Source: Purpureocillium takamizusanense (Eukaryota > Ascomycota > Sordariomycetes > Hypocreales > Ophiocordycipitaceae). From it: 64,000 nt of DNA. The notes beneath the pieces were generated by a model. It saw only the letters and a list, made by a program, of their open reading frames with translations. It ran no database searches and was not told the DNA's origin. This document shows, in pieces, positions 33,574 to 44,804 of the stretch. The translations under genes were made by a program, and so were the position numbers. Where the stretch lies: the NCBI RefSeq assembly GCF_022605165.1, contig NC_063068.1, forward strand, positions 5,766,001 through 5,830,000, read 5' to 3'. How positions within the stretch are numbered: position 1 is the first letter of the stretch; every line of letters begins with the position of its first letter.

Positions 33574-35646
33574 ATGGAGTCGGCTCGGGGCCCGCCCAGG
33601 GTCAAGAACAAGGCCGCCGCGCCTGTGCAGATCAGTGCCGAGCAGCTCCTGCGCGAGGCCGTCGACCGGCAGGAAGTCTCGTTGCAGGCACCCACGCAAC
33701 GCTTCAGCGACCTCGAGGAGCTGCACGAGTACCAGGGCCGCAAGCGCAAGGAATTCGAGGACTACGTGCGCCGCAACCGCATTAGCCTACACAACTGGAC
33801 GCAGTACGCACAATGGGAGCTCGACCAGAAGGAGTTTGCGCGTGCGCGGTCCGTCTTCGAGCGGGCCCTCGATATCCTCCCTCACAGTGTCCAGCTCTGG
33901 ATACGATACATCGAGGCCGAGATGCGGTCGCGGAACATCAACCATGCCCGCAACCTGCTCGATCGCGCCGTGGCCATCCTGCCCCGTGTCGACAAGCTGT
34001 GGTACAAGTATGTGTACATGGAGGAGATGCTCGGCAACATACCGGGCACGCGCCAGGTCTTTGACCGGTGGATGCAGTGGCAGCCGGACGAGGCGGCGTG
34101 GAGCGCGTACATCAAGTTGGAGAAGCGATATGGCGAATTCGATCGAGCGCGCGACATCTTTCGGACCTTCACCATTGTGCACCCCGAGCCGCGAAACTGG
34201 ATCAAGTGGGCGAAGTTTGAGGAGGAGTACGGCACCAGCGACCTCGTGCGGGAAGTCTTCGGGGAGGCAGTTGAGTCGCTGGGCGACGAATTTGTCGACG
34301 AGAGGCTCTTCATCGCCTACGCTCGGTTCGAGGCGAAGCTCAAGGAGTACGAGCGCGCGCGCGCCATCTACAAGTATGCGCTGGACCGGCTGCCGCGCTC
34401 CAAGTCGATGGCGCTCCACAAGGCGTATACGACGTTCGAGAAGCAGTTTGGCGACGAAGACGGCGTCGAGGACGTGGTGCTGTCGAAGCGGAGGCGGTAT
34501 TACGAGGAGCAGGTCCGGGAGAACCCCAAAAACTACGACGCATGGTTCGACTACGCCGGACTGGAGGAAGCGTCGGGCAACACCGACCGTGTGCGCGATG
34601 TCTACGAGCGGGCGGTGGCGCAGGTGCCGCCGACGCAGGAGAAGCGGCACTGGCGGCGGTATATGTACCTGTGGATCTTCTATGCCATCTGGGAGGAGCT
34701 CGAGGGCAAGGACGTGGAGCGGACTCGGCAGATTTACACGACGTGCCTGGGGCTGATACCGCACAAGAAGTTCACCTTTGCCAAGGTGTGGCTGCTGGCG
34801 GCGCAGTTCGAGGTGCGACAGGGCGAGCTCCACGCAGCGCGCAAGCTGCTGGGGCGGGCGCTCGGGATGTGCCCCAAGGACAAGCTCTTCGTGGGGTACG
34901 TGGAGCTGGAGCGCAAGCTGTTCGAGTTTGTGCGGTGCCGGACGCTGTACGAGAAGCACGTCGAGTACAACTCGGCCAACTGCCAGACGTGGATCCGGTT
35001 CGCGGAGCTGGAGCGCGGTCTCGACGACCTGGACCGGACGCGGGCCATCTTCGAGCTCGCCGTGGCGCAGCCGCAGCTGGACATGCCGGAGCTGCTGTGG
35101 AAGGCGTACATTGACTTTGAGGAGGAAGAGGGCGAGTACGAGCGGACGCGCGCCCTGTACGAGCGGCTGCTGGCCAAGACGGACCACGTCAAGGTGTGGA
35201 TCTCGTACGCGCACTTTGAGATCAACATACCCGAAGACGATGCCGACGAGGAACAACAACGGGACGAGGGTGTCGACGAGGACGAGGACCGGGATCAGCC
35301 TGTCAGCGACGAGGCCAAGGCGCGGGCGCGCAAGGTGTTTGAGCGGGGGCTCAAGTCGATGCGCGACAAGGACCTCAAGGAGGAGCGGGTGTCGCTGCTC
35401 AACGCGTGGCTGTCTTTTGAGCGCACGCACGGGTCCGACGCCGACGTCGAGAATGTCCAGCGACAGATGCCGCGGCGCATCAAGCTCCGGCGCCGCGTCG
35501 AGGGCGGCGACAACGGCGGCGACACGTGGGAGGAGTACTTTGACTACGTGTTCCCCGCCGACGACCAGCAGGCCAAGAGCCTCTCGGGAGTGCTGGCGCT
35601 GGCGCAGAAGTGGAAGCAGACGGGCGGCGACCTGTCGGGCGCGTAA
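33574..35646 (+). CDS. clf1: Pre-mRNA splicing factor Clf1 (Syf3/crooked neck), HAT-repeat protein
   Basis: A single uninterrupted frame from ATG 33574 to TAA 35644-35646 encodes 690 residues, almost the same as yeast Clf1 (687). Clf1 is a scaffold of the Prp19-associated complex (NTC) that acts when the spliceosome is activated. The chain is a series of half-a-TPR (HAT) repeats from about residue 45 to 580, each with a W...Y/F..E core: for example [83 protein letters not shown] and [20 protein letters not shown]. The N-terminus ([19 protein letters not shown]) is the conserved family start. After residue 550 an acidic insert ([20 protein letters not shown]) interrupts the repeats and the C-terminus is polar. 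I see no intron. It shares a promoter region with prp31. Confidence 0.96.
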   Translation: MESARGPPRVKNKAAAPVQISAEQLLREAVDRQEVSLQAPTQRFSDLEELHEYQGRKRKEFEDYVRRNRISLHNWTQYAQWELDQKEFARARSVFERALDILPHSVQLWIRYIEAEMRSRNINHARNLLDRAVAILPRVDKLWYKYVYMEEMLGNIPGTRQVFDRWMQWQPDEAAWSAYIKLEKRYGEFDRARDIFRTFTIVHPEPRNWIKWAKFEEEYGTSDLVREVFGEAVESLGDEFVDERLFIAYARFEAKLKEYERARAIYKYALDRLPRSKSMALHKAYTTFEKQFGDEDGVEDVVLSKRRRYYEEQVRENPKNYDAWFDYAGLEEASGNTDRVRDVYERAVAQVPPTQEKRHWRRYMYLWIFYAIWEELEGKDVERTRQIYTTCLGLIPHKKFTFAKVWLLAAQFEVRQGELHAARKLLGRALGMCPKDKLFVGYVELERKLFEFVRCRTLYEKHVEYNSANCQTWIRFAELERGLDDLDRTRAIFELAVAQPQLDMPELLWKAYIDFEEEEGEYERTRALYERLLAKTDHVKVWISYAHFEINIPEDDADEEQQRDEGVDEDEDRDQPVSDEAKARARKVFERGLKSMRDKDLKEERVSLLNAWLSFERTHGSDADVENVQRQMPRRIKLRRRVEGGDNGGDTWEEYFDYVFPADDQQAKSLSGVLALAQKWKQTGGDLSGA

Positions 35647-37825
35647 TGGCGGAGGAAGGGTGGTTGGTGGTGGTGGTGATGATGGTGGCTGTCCAGCAAT
35701 GGAAGGGCAAACAAATAAAGACTTGGTCGGGGGCAAGGTTTTGCTGGTCGTGGATGTTTTTCATCTAGCCAACTACTATTACCTGCGTGGGACGAGACGA
35801 GCAGGAGGAGCCAAGTACGTACGTAGCCTTAAGAACAATGTATCATCATCGTATGCACGTGTCCGGGGCCTACCGACCTAACCTTTGCTCGCGCCTCCCC
35901 CATTTCCTCCTCTCCCTCTACACCGAGGAGGGTTCCCTCCCAAGGAGGATGGGTACTTTAAACAATAAGGTGAAAGAGAGAAAAAGACGAGAGCACCGCG
36001 CGCAGTCTGTCTGTTGCCCATCCCTTAACCCTCTCCTCCCGTCATTAGCTCGTCCTGTCCTGTCCTGTCCTGTTTAGTTGGCACACGACGTGCACTGCAC
36101 CACACCGCACCACACCGCTGCACACTACCAAAGAGACACACATACACACACGCACAAGCAATTGCATTACACTCCCACGTCCCCGCCGGAATCCACGCAC
36201 CAAGTACTGTACTGTACAGTACAGGACTCTACTACACTCACCTACATATACGTCTTTCCGCCATCCCGTCTCTTCTTCTTCTTCTTCCCTACCCTAGGCA
36301 TATGGCATGGTACTGCACTGTACCCCTAGACGACGATGACGACGACGACGAGAGGCAAAAAACGTTACGGGGGCAGTCAGTATGCGACGAAGATCGCGGA
36401 TCCCTCCTCCTCACCCAATGTACTTCCATCCTCGTCCCCCCTTCCGCGGGCGGGAGGCTCGCTTCGCGTTTTTGCTGCGTTGCGTGCGTGCGTGCGTGCG
36501 TGCGTGGGCAGTCTGCCATGTGGGCAGCAGCGCCGTTCACGACACCCCGACCCGGTGATGTCATTCATGGCGTTGGTGGAGGAAATTGCGGCGCTTTTGG
36601 GCTTTGATGGCATGCGTCCCCCACCGCCCAGAAACAAGGCCCGGCTCGTCTCGCCTCCAACGGCCCATCCATCCAGTCCAGGGGTCCAGACCACACCACC
36701 ACCACATCACACCAGCCTCCTCCCCCTCCCCCCGGTCACAGACTGCAGAGCAGGGCGCACAAGGTAAGCTTCGTCAGACGGGCAGCCGTCTGAAACACAA
36801 AGCATCGTAGTCGTCATTCAGTCATCCCAAGAGCTCTCGCACCTTTGTCTAGATAGATGCCGTCCATCCACGAGCCGCCGCCGTCCGCCCGTAGGCTCGA
36901 CGCAAAGAAAGATAGAAGTAAAAGAAGAAGAAGAAGCAAATTCCCTGCCATACGTAACAAGGCATCCCGGGACCCGCCCCCAAGTCCGATCCCCCCGATC
37001 GCGGCGTTGGTCCCGCATCCATGGCTCGTGTCCCCTGCAGACCAGCAGAGCCGTCTTTTCCGGATCGACCCTCGCCAACGCACAACCCAACTTCGGGCCA
37101 CTTCCCCTCTGGTCCGATCCGACTTTACCGCTCCTGCGTGCGCCATTGGTAAGCACAGCAGGGCCTCATGGGTCACCTTGCCTACCACCAATGCTGTAAA
37201 ACACCGCAGCCCGTCTTTTTACATCCATCCTCCTCCATCGTTCCGGGTCCCGTCGATCCGGGCGCTGTGCCGATCACCTCCTCTCCCGCCCGCCTGCCCG
37301 CCCCCGACAGGAGCACGAGCCCGACAGTGCAGGCAGGGAGGGGCAGATACAGCAGGCGAGTTGAGCCACTCAGTAGCGGCGATGGTCTGTTACAGTTCGT
37401 TTGTCATTAGTCGGTGCGCCTTTGAAGTACATGGGTGTGTGTGGACGGGAGAAATAAAAGAAAGGGGAGCGGGACTCGCAGAAAACACCGCGGGCCGAGG
37501 CTTGATTTATCATGCATCTCGCCTCTCCTCTCGCCAGGGTCATGCCACGCAGCACGGGGAAAAAGGTCAGTGTCTCAAAGCGGCGTCTTTTTCGCTAAAA
37601 GCATGCCATGCAAACTCTTTGTCTTGCTCTCCAACGCCCAACGACGCCGTCGTTCAAGTCCTCATAGACCTGTCGAGGCGTCGTTGTGGGTATGTGCGCG
37701 GCGCCCCTCATCGTCATTGTCATCGTCGTCATCATCATTGCCGTGCGTGCCCAGGCCGCGCTTTGCAATGGCCGGCCGCGGCACGGGTGCTGAAGGAAGG
37801 CCTGGCAGCAGTCGGACGGCAGCAC
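35647..37825. other. 2.2 kb intergenic region between clf1 and the DUF3824 gene (convergent)
   Basis: This region holds the 3' ends of two convergent genes. An AATAAA-type signal follows clf1. A GTACTGTACTGTACAG-type palindrome cluster lies at 36204-36222, and a GCGT tetranucleotide run at 36478-36507. A 333-codon frame from ATG 36857 runs to 37858 and overlaps the end of the DUF3824 gene on the other strand. It shows no domain and I do not call it a gene. Confidence 0.55.
35713..35719 (+). terminator. Likely polyadenylation signal of clf1
   Basis: AAATAAA occurs 67 bp after the clf1 stop codon, at the usual distance for a fungal 3' end. Confidence 0.5.
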
Positions 37826-39955
37826 TCAGGGACGATACCCCATAGGCGGGGCAGGTAGCCTGCCCGCGTTGTACGGGTTGTCGTCGTAGTACCGCGGCCC
37901 GTAGTCGTCCTCTTCGTCCGACTCGTAGCCGCCATACCGAGACCGCGGGCCGGCAGGCAGGCTATCGGCCCTCCTGCTGCTGCCGTCCCTGAGGCTGCGT
38001 CCCTGCTGTCTGCGCATCTCCCGCCGCTCATGGCGGCGAGCCTTCTCTTCTTTAAATTCCTTGCACTCGTGTGACATCTCCTTGGCCTCCTTCATCTCGC
38101 CGATGGCACCCTTGATGCCCAAGGCCGCGATGCCGACCGATGCGGCATCCTGCATAATGGCCTTGGTCTTGAGCTTCTTTGCCTCGGCGGGGCTGAGGCG
38201 ACCTTCCTTGACGGCCTTTTGCCGCGCACGCCTCTTCTCCATGCTTTGATAGACCCCGTGTGCTGCGTGGATGGTTGCGACCGTGGCAAGACCAGTTGTC
38301 AAAATTTGCTTACCTCGCATTTTCCTCTGTCTCTTCTCGTCCTCATCCGAGTCTCCTAGATCAGACTCGGACCCGTAGCCGGAGCGGCTTCCGCCACGTC
38401 GACGGGAGGAGTCGCGCCGGCTGCCGCGATGGGACCGCTCCGACTCGTACTCGTACCCACCTCGGCTCCGGCCGTGACCTCGGTCGTCGTCGTATTCGTC
38501 GTCTGAGTATCGGCGGGAGCGTCGCGAGCTGCCGCGGTCGTCGAAGTCGTCCTGATCTCGCCGGCGGTGGTCGTCGGCAGCTGCCACCGTGCCGCCGCCG
38601 ATGCCGAGCTTGGCGAGGCTGTTGCGCGCCTTATCAACGACGCTGCGGCTGCGGCTCCGCTGGCGGTGGCGATCGGGAGAGGGGCTTCTGGAGTCGTAGT
38701 CGCGGCCGCGGCTTCGGGATCGTGAGTGATCAAGCACCTTCTTGGCCCCGAGAGCTCCGAGTCCAGCCGTGGCCAGGGCAGCGAGACCGGTGCCTCCACC
38801 GCCGCCGCCACCGCGGCTCTGCGATCGGGCACGAGAGCGTGAGCGACTCCTCCCGGTCAGCTTATCCTCTTCAATGTCCTTCTTCGATCCGTTGATGAGT
38901 CGATTGCCGACCAGGCCACCAATGACCGACTCGGCGAGCCCCAGCTTGCCGTGGCTATCACTCTGGGCAGCGTCCACGGTGGCGGCACCAGCAGCCGCGG
39001 TGAGGATGCGCTTCGTCTTCTCACCCTTCCAACCGCCGGGCTCCTTTGCCACGCGGAAGGCCTCGGTGGCGCCGGCCAGGAGGGACGCCATGGCGGCCTT
39101 TTGAATCTTGTTGGTGCCGGGACCATGGGAGCCGGAGCGGGAGCCGGCGCGGGAGCCGGTGGGGCTGCCGCGGCGGCTGCGAGTGTCGGAGCGCTTGTCG
39201 TCGCCGCCGCCGCTGCCGGTCAGGGTCTTGACGGCCGCACCCAAGCCAGTCGCGGCAATGGCGCTCTCGAGGAAGTTCTTGTGGCCCTTCTTTTCCTTGG
39301 AGCCTTCCTCCTCGTCCGAGTAGTACTCCATGATTTGGCCGTCACGACCGCGATGCAGGATGTAAGTGGCCTTTTGGTCCTTCTTGGCCTGCTGCTTGCT
39401 GTAGAACTCGGCGCCTTGGTACCCTGCGAGAGCGCCAAAGCCTGCGAGGGCGGCCGAGGAGAGGGGGTTGCGCTGGACGTTGGTGCCGTCGGTCTTGGCC
39501 TCGTGGCGGTCGTAGAGTTCCTTGCCGCCGACGAGGAGGGCAGCGCCGGCGACTGCGGCAATAATCTTGTCCTGCTTGGACATGCTCTTGGGCTTGGACC
39601 TGCGCTCATCTTCCTCGTAATACATGCTGCCGCCGGCGCGTCGTCCATGGCGGTCATGGTCGCGGTCATGGCGCGAGTCGTATCCGCGACGGTAATCGTA
39701 ATCGTCCTCGTAGTACTGGGGCTCTGCCGAGCGGGCGCGGCGAATGTCACGGCCGCTGGGCGGAGGGAAGTCGCGGCGAATCTCCTCGACCGAGAGGTCG
39801 CTGTCCTCGCGGGCTCGGGGCACCAAGTCGCGCGAGGGGTAGACTCTTCCGTAGTCGCCGCGTGAGTCGAGAAAGCGAGGGTCCCTCTCCTCGCGCCGTT
39901 CTTCTCGCACGTAGCGGCGGGAATATTCCCGTTCGTACGGGTCGTAGCTGGCCAT
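37826..39955 (-). CDS. DUF3824-type protein with RS-like low-complexity region
   Basis: One frame from ATG 39955 to the stop at 37826 gives 709 residues. The N-terminal 120 residues are charged and rich in Arg, Asp and Tyr (YEREYSRRYVREERREERD, DYDYRRGYDSRHDRDHDRH). Several Ala/Gly-rich, weakly hydrophobic segments follow and recur along the chain: KIIAAVAGAALLVGGKELYDRH, SSAALAGFGALAGYQGAEFYS, LLAGATEAFRVAKEPGGWKG, AESVIGGLVGNRLI, GLAALATAGLGALGAKK, TTGLATVATIHAAHGVYQSM. Between them lie RS-dipeptide stretches (GRSRSRSRARSQSRGGGGGG, HSRSRSRGRDYDSRSPSPD). This mix is the hallmark of fungal DUF3824 proteins. Function is not known; the glycine-zipper-like segments suggest membrane contact or self-assembly, which is inference. 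A GTAAGC...GCAG stretch at about 38233..38310 could be spliced in principle but the sequence across it looks coding. Confidence 0.82.
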   Translation of the reverse strand: MASYDPYEREYSRRYVREERREERDPRFLDSRGDYGRVYPSRDLVPRAREDSDLSVEEIRRDFPPPSGRDIRRARSAEPQYYEDDYDYRRGYDSRHDRDHDRHGRRAGGSMYYEEDERRSKPKSMSKQDKIIAAVAGAALLVGGKELYDRHEAKTDGTNVQRNPLSSAALAGFGALAGYQGAEFYSKQQAKKDQKATYILHRGRDGQIMEYYSDEEEGSKEKKGHKNFLESAIAATGLGAAVKTLTGSGGGDDKRSDTRSRRGSPTGSRAGSRSGSHGPGTNKIQKAAMASLLAGATEAFRVAKEPGGWKGEKTKRILTAAAGAATVDAAQSDSHGKLGLAESVIGGLVGNRLINGSKKDIEEDKLTGRSRSRSRARSQSRGGGGGGGTGLAALATAGLGALGAKKVLDHSRSRSRGRDYDSRSPSPDRHRQRSRSRSVVDKARNSLAKLGIGGGTVAAADDHRRRDQDDFDDRGSSRRSRRYSDDEYDDDRGHGRSRGGYEYESERSHRGSRRDSSRRRGGSRSGYGSESDLGDSDEDEKRQRKMRGKQILTTGLATVATIHAAHGVYQSMEKRRARQKAVKEGRLSPAEAKKLKTKAIMQDAASVGIAALGIKGAIGEMKEAKEMSHECKEFKEEKARRHERREMRRQQGRSLRDGSSRRADSLPAGPRSRYGGYESDEEDDYGPRYYDDNPYNAGRLPAPPMGYRP

Positions 39956-40850
39956 TCCGCCGGCAACAGGTGGACGGAAGGTTCAAGGACGACTGTCAAT
40001 ATGTTGGAGCTGCGGGAGACAAACAGGGTTGATGAAGCAGTGAGTCTCTGGTCTCTACCACGACGTTGGGCGAGATGAGGCGATGAGTTGTATTGGTGAA
40101 GTTGAGTGGTTGGGGGAGGGGGGAGGGGAAGGAGGAGGCGAAAAGCCGGGTTGCAGTCAAAGACAAGATGACGGAGGAGCAAGCGCGAGCGTGGGTGCAC
40201 GGCCGGCCAAGCAAGGGGGAAGGAGCGGGCGGGCGGGCAGGCAGGCAGGCAGTTGGCAGGGCAGGGCAGGCAGGAGGACTTGGGAATCGAGGTGGGTGTG
40301 GCTGCTTTCCGTCTGGCGGTGCAGCCAGCATGAACCGCGCCGCTTCGCTGCCTTGCAAATAAAAGGTACTTGTTCTACAAAGCACATCACTTCTATACAG
40401 TACTGGACTGTACCGTACCGACCTAGCATGACGTGAAGTGTCACCACATGCAGTCTCTGTCCTTTGCCGCCGCATTGTGTATGAATCCCTGCGACAGAGG
40501 AACAAAAAGGCGGCGCACTTTTATCGAGCTTGGGCGTGAGGTGAGGCGGGCGGCGGGGCAAGGACGTAATAATGGCGGGGGGCGTTTGCTGCTGAATCCG
40601 CTGATGACGGAAGCCCCTCAGGCCCTGCTCCCCTCCCCTCCCCTCCCCTCCCCTCTTTGGCCCTGGTTTCTTTTGCCAACCCACCCATCTTGGTTGTCCA
40701 GCCGATTGCCTCTTGACCGCCTGCTCTCTGCTCTCGGGCGCTGACTGCTCACTAGCCTGAGACGCCTTACAGGGCGTTTGATCTGCCATGCGATGCTGGG
40801 CTGTGCACGTAACGAGGGTGGCTCAAACAAAAGTCACCACCGCCACTGAC

Positions 40851-40875
40851 GGATGGATGGATGGATGGATGGATG
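40851..40875. repeat. (GGAT)n tetranucleotide repeat
   Basis: About six GGAT units lie in noncoding DNA. A longer array of the same unit occurs at 51.3 kb. Confidence 0.85.
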
Positions 40876-43674
40876 AATGACTCCTCGCTCACTGGGCAAT
40901 GCTGCGCCACAGACCTTTCTGCACTTTGCCCGACGGTGGCCGCAGACTGTGCCTCAACCTGGCATCTCTGCCGGGGGGTCTCAACGCTGAACGTGGGGGG
41001 AAAGGCCTAGCTGCCTGGATGCCTCTCTCGCCTCAAAGGACCTTGTTGTGGGCAGCATGTCCGGCCGGGATCAGGGCCCTCTGCCAAGTGCCGAGCCGCT
41101 GCGTGGGTGCTACCCAACGCCGCCTCCGCCGAGTCCCTCGGGTGCCTGACGGTTGAAGATGCCCGTTTGTTCCCGCCCGAGGAGGATGCCGGGCCCGTCT
41201 ATCTTTGTGCAAGCCGGCGGCGGGCAGCGTAGACTGGCCCACGGAGACGTTCGCCGGGCGGCCGCCGTGCAGACATAGCCCGTCAAACTCTCTTCCACTG
41301 CGTCAGGAGGGCCGCCGGCACGCGTGACGGAGGCTGTGTCTCTGCTTGCTGCCCAGCGCCTGACAAGGCAGCGGCACGGCGGCGGGGACAGGCGGGCGGC
41401 ATGACGCCGCAGGCGGGCCTAGTGACTGGTCGGCCCGCCGCGCCCAACGCTAGCAGCAGGTTCGACTGGAGGTAACAATGGGTAGCGGCGGGAGGTGGTG
41501 GTGGTGGTGGTGGTAAAGGAGGAGGGCGAGCGAGGTGAGGAAATGGTGGGTGGCTAGTGGCTGGGGTGGGGAGGAGACGCCTCTCGTTCGCCAAAGTGTG
41601 GCACTGTGGCGGGAGGGCGGGCTGGCTGGCTGGCTGCTCAGCCACAATCAAACCCGTCTGTGGCACGGCGCATAGTGGGGGGCTCAAGGCGGATAGCTGG
41701 TCCTGATTGGGCGGCGCTTGTCGATGCCGCACCAGGCAAGGTAGGTACGTACTTCGTACAACCTGCTGATGGACGCCAGTGGTTGCATTTTCCTTGCACG
41801 GCGTTGTTGGCCCTTGGATGAACCTTTCATTGACACGACCCGGACCCTCCTAGTGGTTTTGTCATTGTTGACTTTTCAACTCTGTCTGCTCCGTCCATGC
41901 TCCATCTGGTCCAGCAGTTGTTCGGCGCATTACTGGATTTCCATCTCGACATGAAACACTCACTCGTGTTGCCCCGAGCAAGTCCAAGCCCCCCCCCCCC
42001 GGGTATATCGTGTTTCCACAGCCCGTATGCCTGACATGGAACCGCCGAATTCTCAAACGTCGCCGTCGCCTCCAGGGCTCCATCCAGAAACGGAGCAAAG
42101 CCGGCGCGACGTACGAAGTGGTATTCCCGTATAGGGCGACGAGCCGGCCCTCCCCGCCCTCCTCCCTCCACTAGAAGGGATTCCTGCTCCAGGCGTGTAG
42201 CACCATGGACGGCGCCGCGTGGCCTACGTGACGACGTCTCTTTCCCCGCGTCCAGGGCCCTCGTCTTGTTGTTGCCCGTCGTCGGCGTACGCACCGCCTC
42301 GGCCAAGTTCCTCGCAGCGGCGGCTGATCAAACTTGTCTCCTCTCTGTTGTCTCTATTGTCTCTCTTGCTGCCATGCCATGCCCTCACAACCGCGGCCAG
42401 CGGGCATGCGTGCCATGCTATCGCTTTTCCAAAAAGCGTCTTCTTCCACCCCCTTCTCTTTCTCTCTTCCGGATACACGTGCGCGTGCTGGACCCCATGG
42501 AATCAACAAACCAGATGACCACGTGCAGGGAAGACGAGGCCAACATCCGCGGGGCCGTAGCCCCCGGTCCACACAGAGAGGAGAAGAGAGAGACGGAGGG
42601 AGAGCAGCAGCCCACGGACAAGCGAGCCGCGAGAGTCGCTTGATCACCCTGAGAAGTACGAATGCTTACCTACATACTTCGTCTATACTCGCGACGCTCC
42701 CCGCGTTCGTGCGGGCCGCGCAAGACACGCACCTCCAGGCGTTGATGGCTACGACCCCTCCGCCCCCCAGAAGTCCACTTTCTTTTCTTTTTCCTTTCTT
42801 ACTCTGTCTCCTTGGTTTCTATTCTCAGACTCCTACGGCCATGGAACTTTGCACGTCGTGTAGCTGGTGACGGAGCGGCCCCTGGCCCACCTCACTCCTC
42901 GTATTGACTTGGTACGGTAGTAGCCGTTCGGCGCCTTACGGTACGGTACCTGACATACATACACACGAACGCAGTATACTGCCGGCTTGGATCCAATGCG
43001 TGTCGGCCAAACCCAGTGGGAGCGGATGCGACGGTGAGAAGGCGCCGCCGGCGCTGGTTCGGGACTCGGCCGGTGGGTTGGCACAGACCGGCGGCATCTT
43101 CACCGGCGTTGCTGCCGTTGCTGCTGGATGTCGATGATTCAGCTCTCCGTTTTGGCGAGGGGCCCTGCTGCGCAGCGGCGGGCGCGTGTGATTTGTTTAA
43201 ATCTGCCGCCAGGTGTTGTCGTCGCCGTCGCCGTCGAGCTAGTATGGAGGTAGGTCGACACCACATTGTATTCTTCGCCCGGTCTGTGCATCCTTGCATG
43301 TAACGGAGGCTCGTTCGTACGTACGTACGTAGGTACAAAGTCTTGATGCTGCGCACACCTAGAGAGAGAACGAACTGACCTCCCCCCCCCCTCCCCCCCC
43401 CTGATCCGCGTCCGCAGCGCATCGGTTTTGATGCCATCCGGCCCGTATGCATAACGGATGGCGCGACGGACGCTGACTCGCACAGACCCGAGCATCAAAA
43501 TGTGCTCGCCGTGTCGGCGTCGGCCGGCCGGCCGGCTGCTGCGTTGCATCCCGTGTCTGCGATGCTCTTCATGCCATTTGCGTGCGTGGAGAACGGCTGC
43601 TGGCATCACCAAACGAGGTCCACGTCGATACTACGAAGAAAGTGTGAGTTTAGTTTTTTTTTTGTTTGTTTGTG

Positions 43675-43682
43675 TATATAAG
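43675..43682 (+). promoter_or_regulatory. TATA box of the GPI-type wall protein gene
   Basis: TATATAAG lies 194 bp before the ATG at 43876, after a T-rich stretch. The AT-rich leader between them contrasts with the GC-rich surroundings, as in highly expressed fungal genes. Confidence 0.6.
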
Positions 43683-43875
43683 AGGGGGGCCCCCTTTCCT
43701 GATTTCTCATGTTGACGACGATTGCCCCTTAACGAGACTTTCTGATATCTTTTAATTTGTGTTCTTTATTTTTTTATCACTCTGAATCAAAATCTTTAAT
43801 TGAGTTCCTTTGTAATAAACATAGTTCCCACAAGCCTTTCGTGTTTCATCACTTTCAAAACCCAACAAGTCAAAG

Positions 43876-44804
43876 ATGAAGTTCACCGTCTTCTCCGCCG
43901 CCCTATTCGCGGGCCTCGCCGCCGCCACTGCCAACGCCGACGTTGAGCGTCGCCAGCAGTCGTACGTTTAATTTTGTTGTGCCTTCGCCCCTTCTTCCTC
44001 CTTTCCTTGCTCGATTTCTCCGCGTGTGGTACCCTCCCCCCCCCCCCGGGGCCGTCTACTGTCCGGTTCTATGTATACTCGGCACCTCTTGGGTCCAAAG
44101 ACCAGCCGACCGATTATTACCTTGGTCATCGTCATCTTTCGTCACTAGCCCCATGCCCCCCCCTTGCTTAGAACGGAGGGAAAGAAGTGAAAGAAGCAGC
44201 TAACCTGACCACGCCTTCCACCGCAGGCAAAGCAGCATGTCCATGTCCACGTCCGTGACCGGCCAGCTCACCACCACCACCACCAGCGCCACCAGCGCCA
44301 CCAGCGCCAGCGCCAGCAATGGAGGAATCGCGCCCCTGCCGACTCTCAGCTCCTCGTCGCATTCTGGCTCCGAGTCTGGGAGCTCCGGCACCGGTCGTAT
44401 GACGTGCGTTGCCCCCCCCCTTCCTTCCCTACCCCCCCCCCCCCCCCAAAACGTCCATATCTATATATATACCCGTGCCTCTCTCGTGTAAACACGCACC
44501 GTATCGTCCACACACACGCACTGACACCAGCGGCCCGTCTACGTACAGCATGCCCGGCATGGGCTCCAACAGCACCATGACCCGCACCGGCTCCCCCCAG
44601 GGCACCCACAAGTCGGGCTCGGCCGAGGACACGACCGGGAGCGCCCACCGCACCGGCTCCGCCGCCACCGCCTCGGCCAGCAACGGCGGCAACGGCAGGG
44701 CGACAACGACCTCCAACCCGGCCGCGCAGGCCACCGCGTTCGCCGCCGGCAATGCCGTCGCTGGCATGGCCCTCGTCGCTGGTCTCGCCGCCGCCGCTCT
44801 GTGA
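43876..44804 (+). CDS. Ser/Thr-rich secreted protein, probably GPI-anchored
   Basis: Three exons, 43876..43961, 44227..44403 and 44549..44804, give 172 residues. Residues 1 to about 20 (MKFTVFSAALFAGLAAATAN) are a clear signal peptide; DVERRQQ just after may be a Kex2-type cleavage site. The mature chain is almost wholly Ser, Thr, Gly and Ala with repeats such as TTTTTSATSATSASASNGG and TGSAATASASNGGN, a likely O-glycosylated stalk. The end is hydrophobic (AAGNAVAGMALVAGLAAAAL, no charge), the usual GPI-attachment signal. I infer a cell-wall or plasma-membrane mannoprotein. Both introns (265 and 145 nt) are long for this window and contain C runs. The last acceptor is ambiguous: 44530 instead of 44548 adds six in-frame residues, but the CTGAC branch site at 44521 fits 44548 better. 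A TATA box and an AT-rich leader suggest strong expression. Confidence 0.72.

Larger units (their letters stand above)
39956..43875. other. 3.9 kb gene-free stretch between the DUF3824 and GPI-protein genes
   Basis: This is the divergent upstream region of two genes. Frames up to 210 codons carry no domain. The content includes GTAC-rich palindromes (40365-40425, 41735-41760, 42940-42965, 43316-43338), a GGAT tetranucleotide run (40851-40875), a GGT run (41495-41515), and C runs (41989-42000, 43382-43402). From 43630 the DNA becomes AT-rich with a TATA box and leads into the next gene. Confidence 0.55.

Noticed and set aside
33787..35736. A 649-codon frame on the minus strand opposite clf1
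   Set aside because: It is the mirror frame of a long GC3-rich coding region; the plus strand encodes unmistakable HAT repeats.
38951..39865. A 304-codon plus-strand frame opposite the DUF3824 gene
   Set aside because: Val/Ala/Gly/Leu-rich composition is what antisense reading of the Ala/Gly/Arg-rich DUF3824 codons produces; no independent signals.
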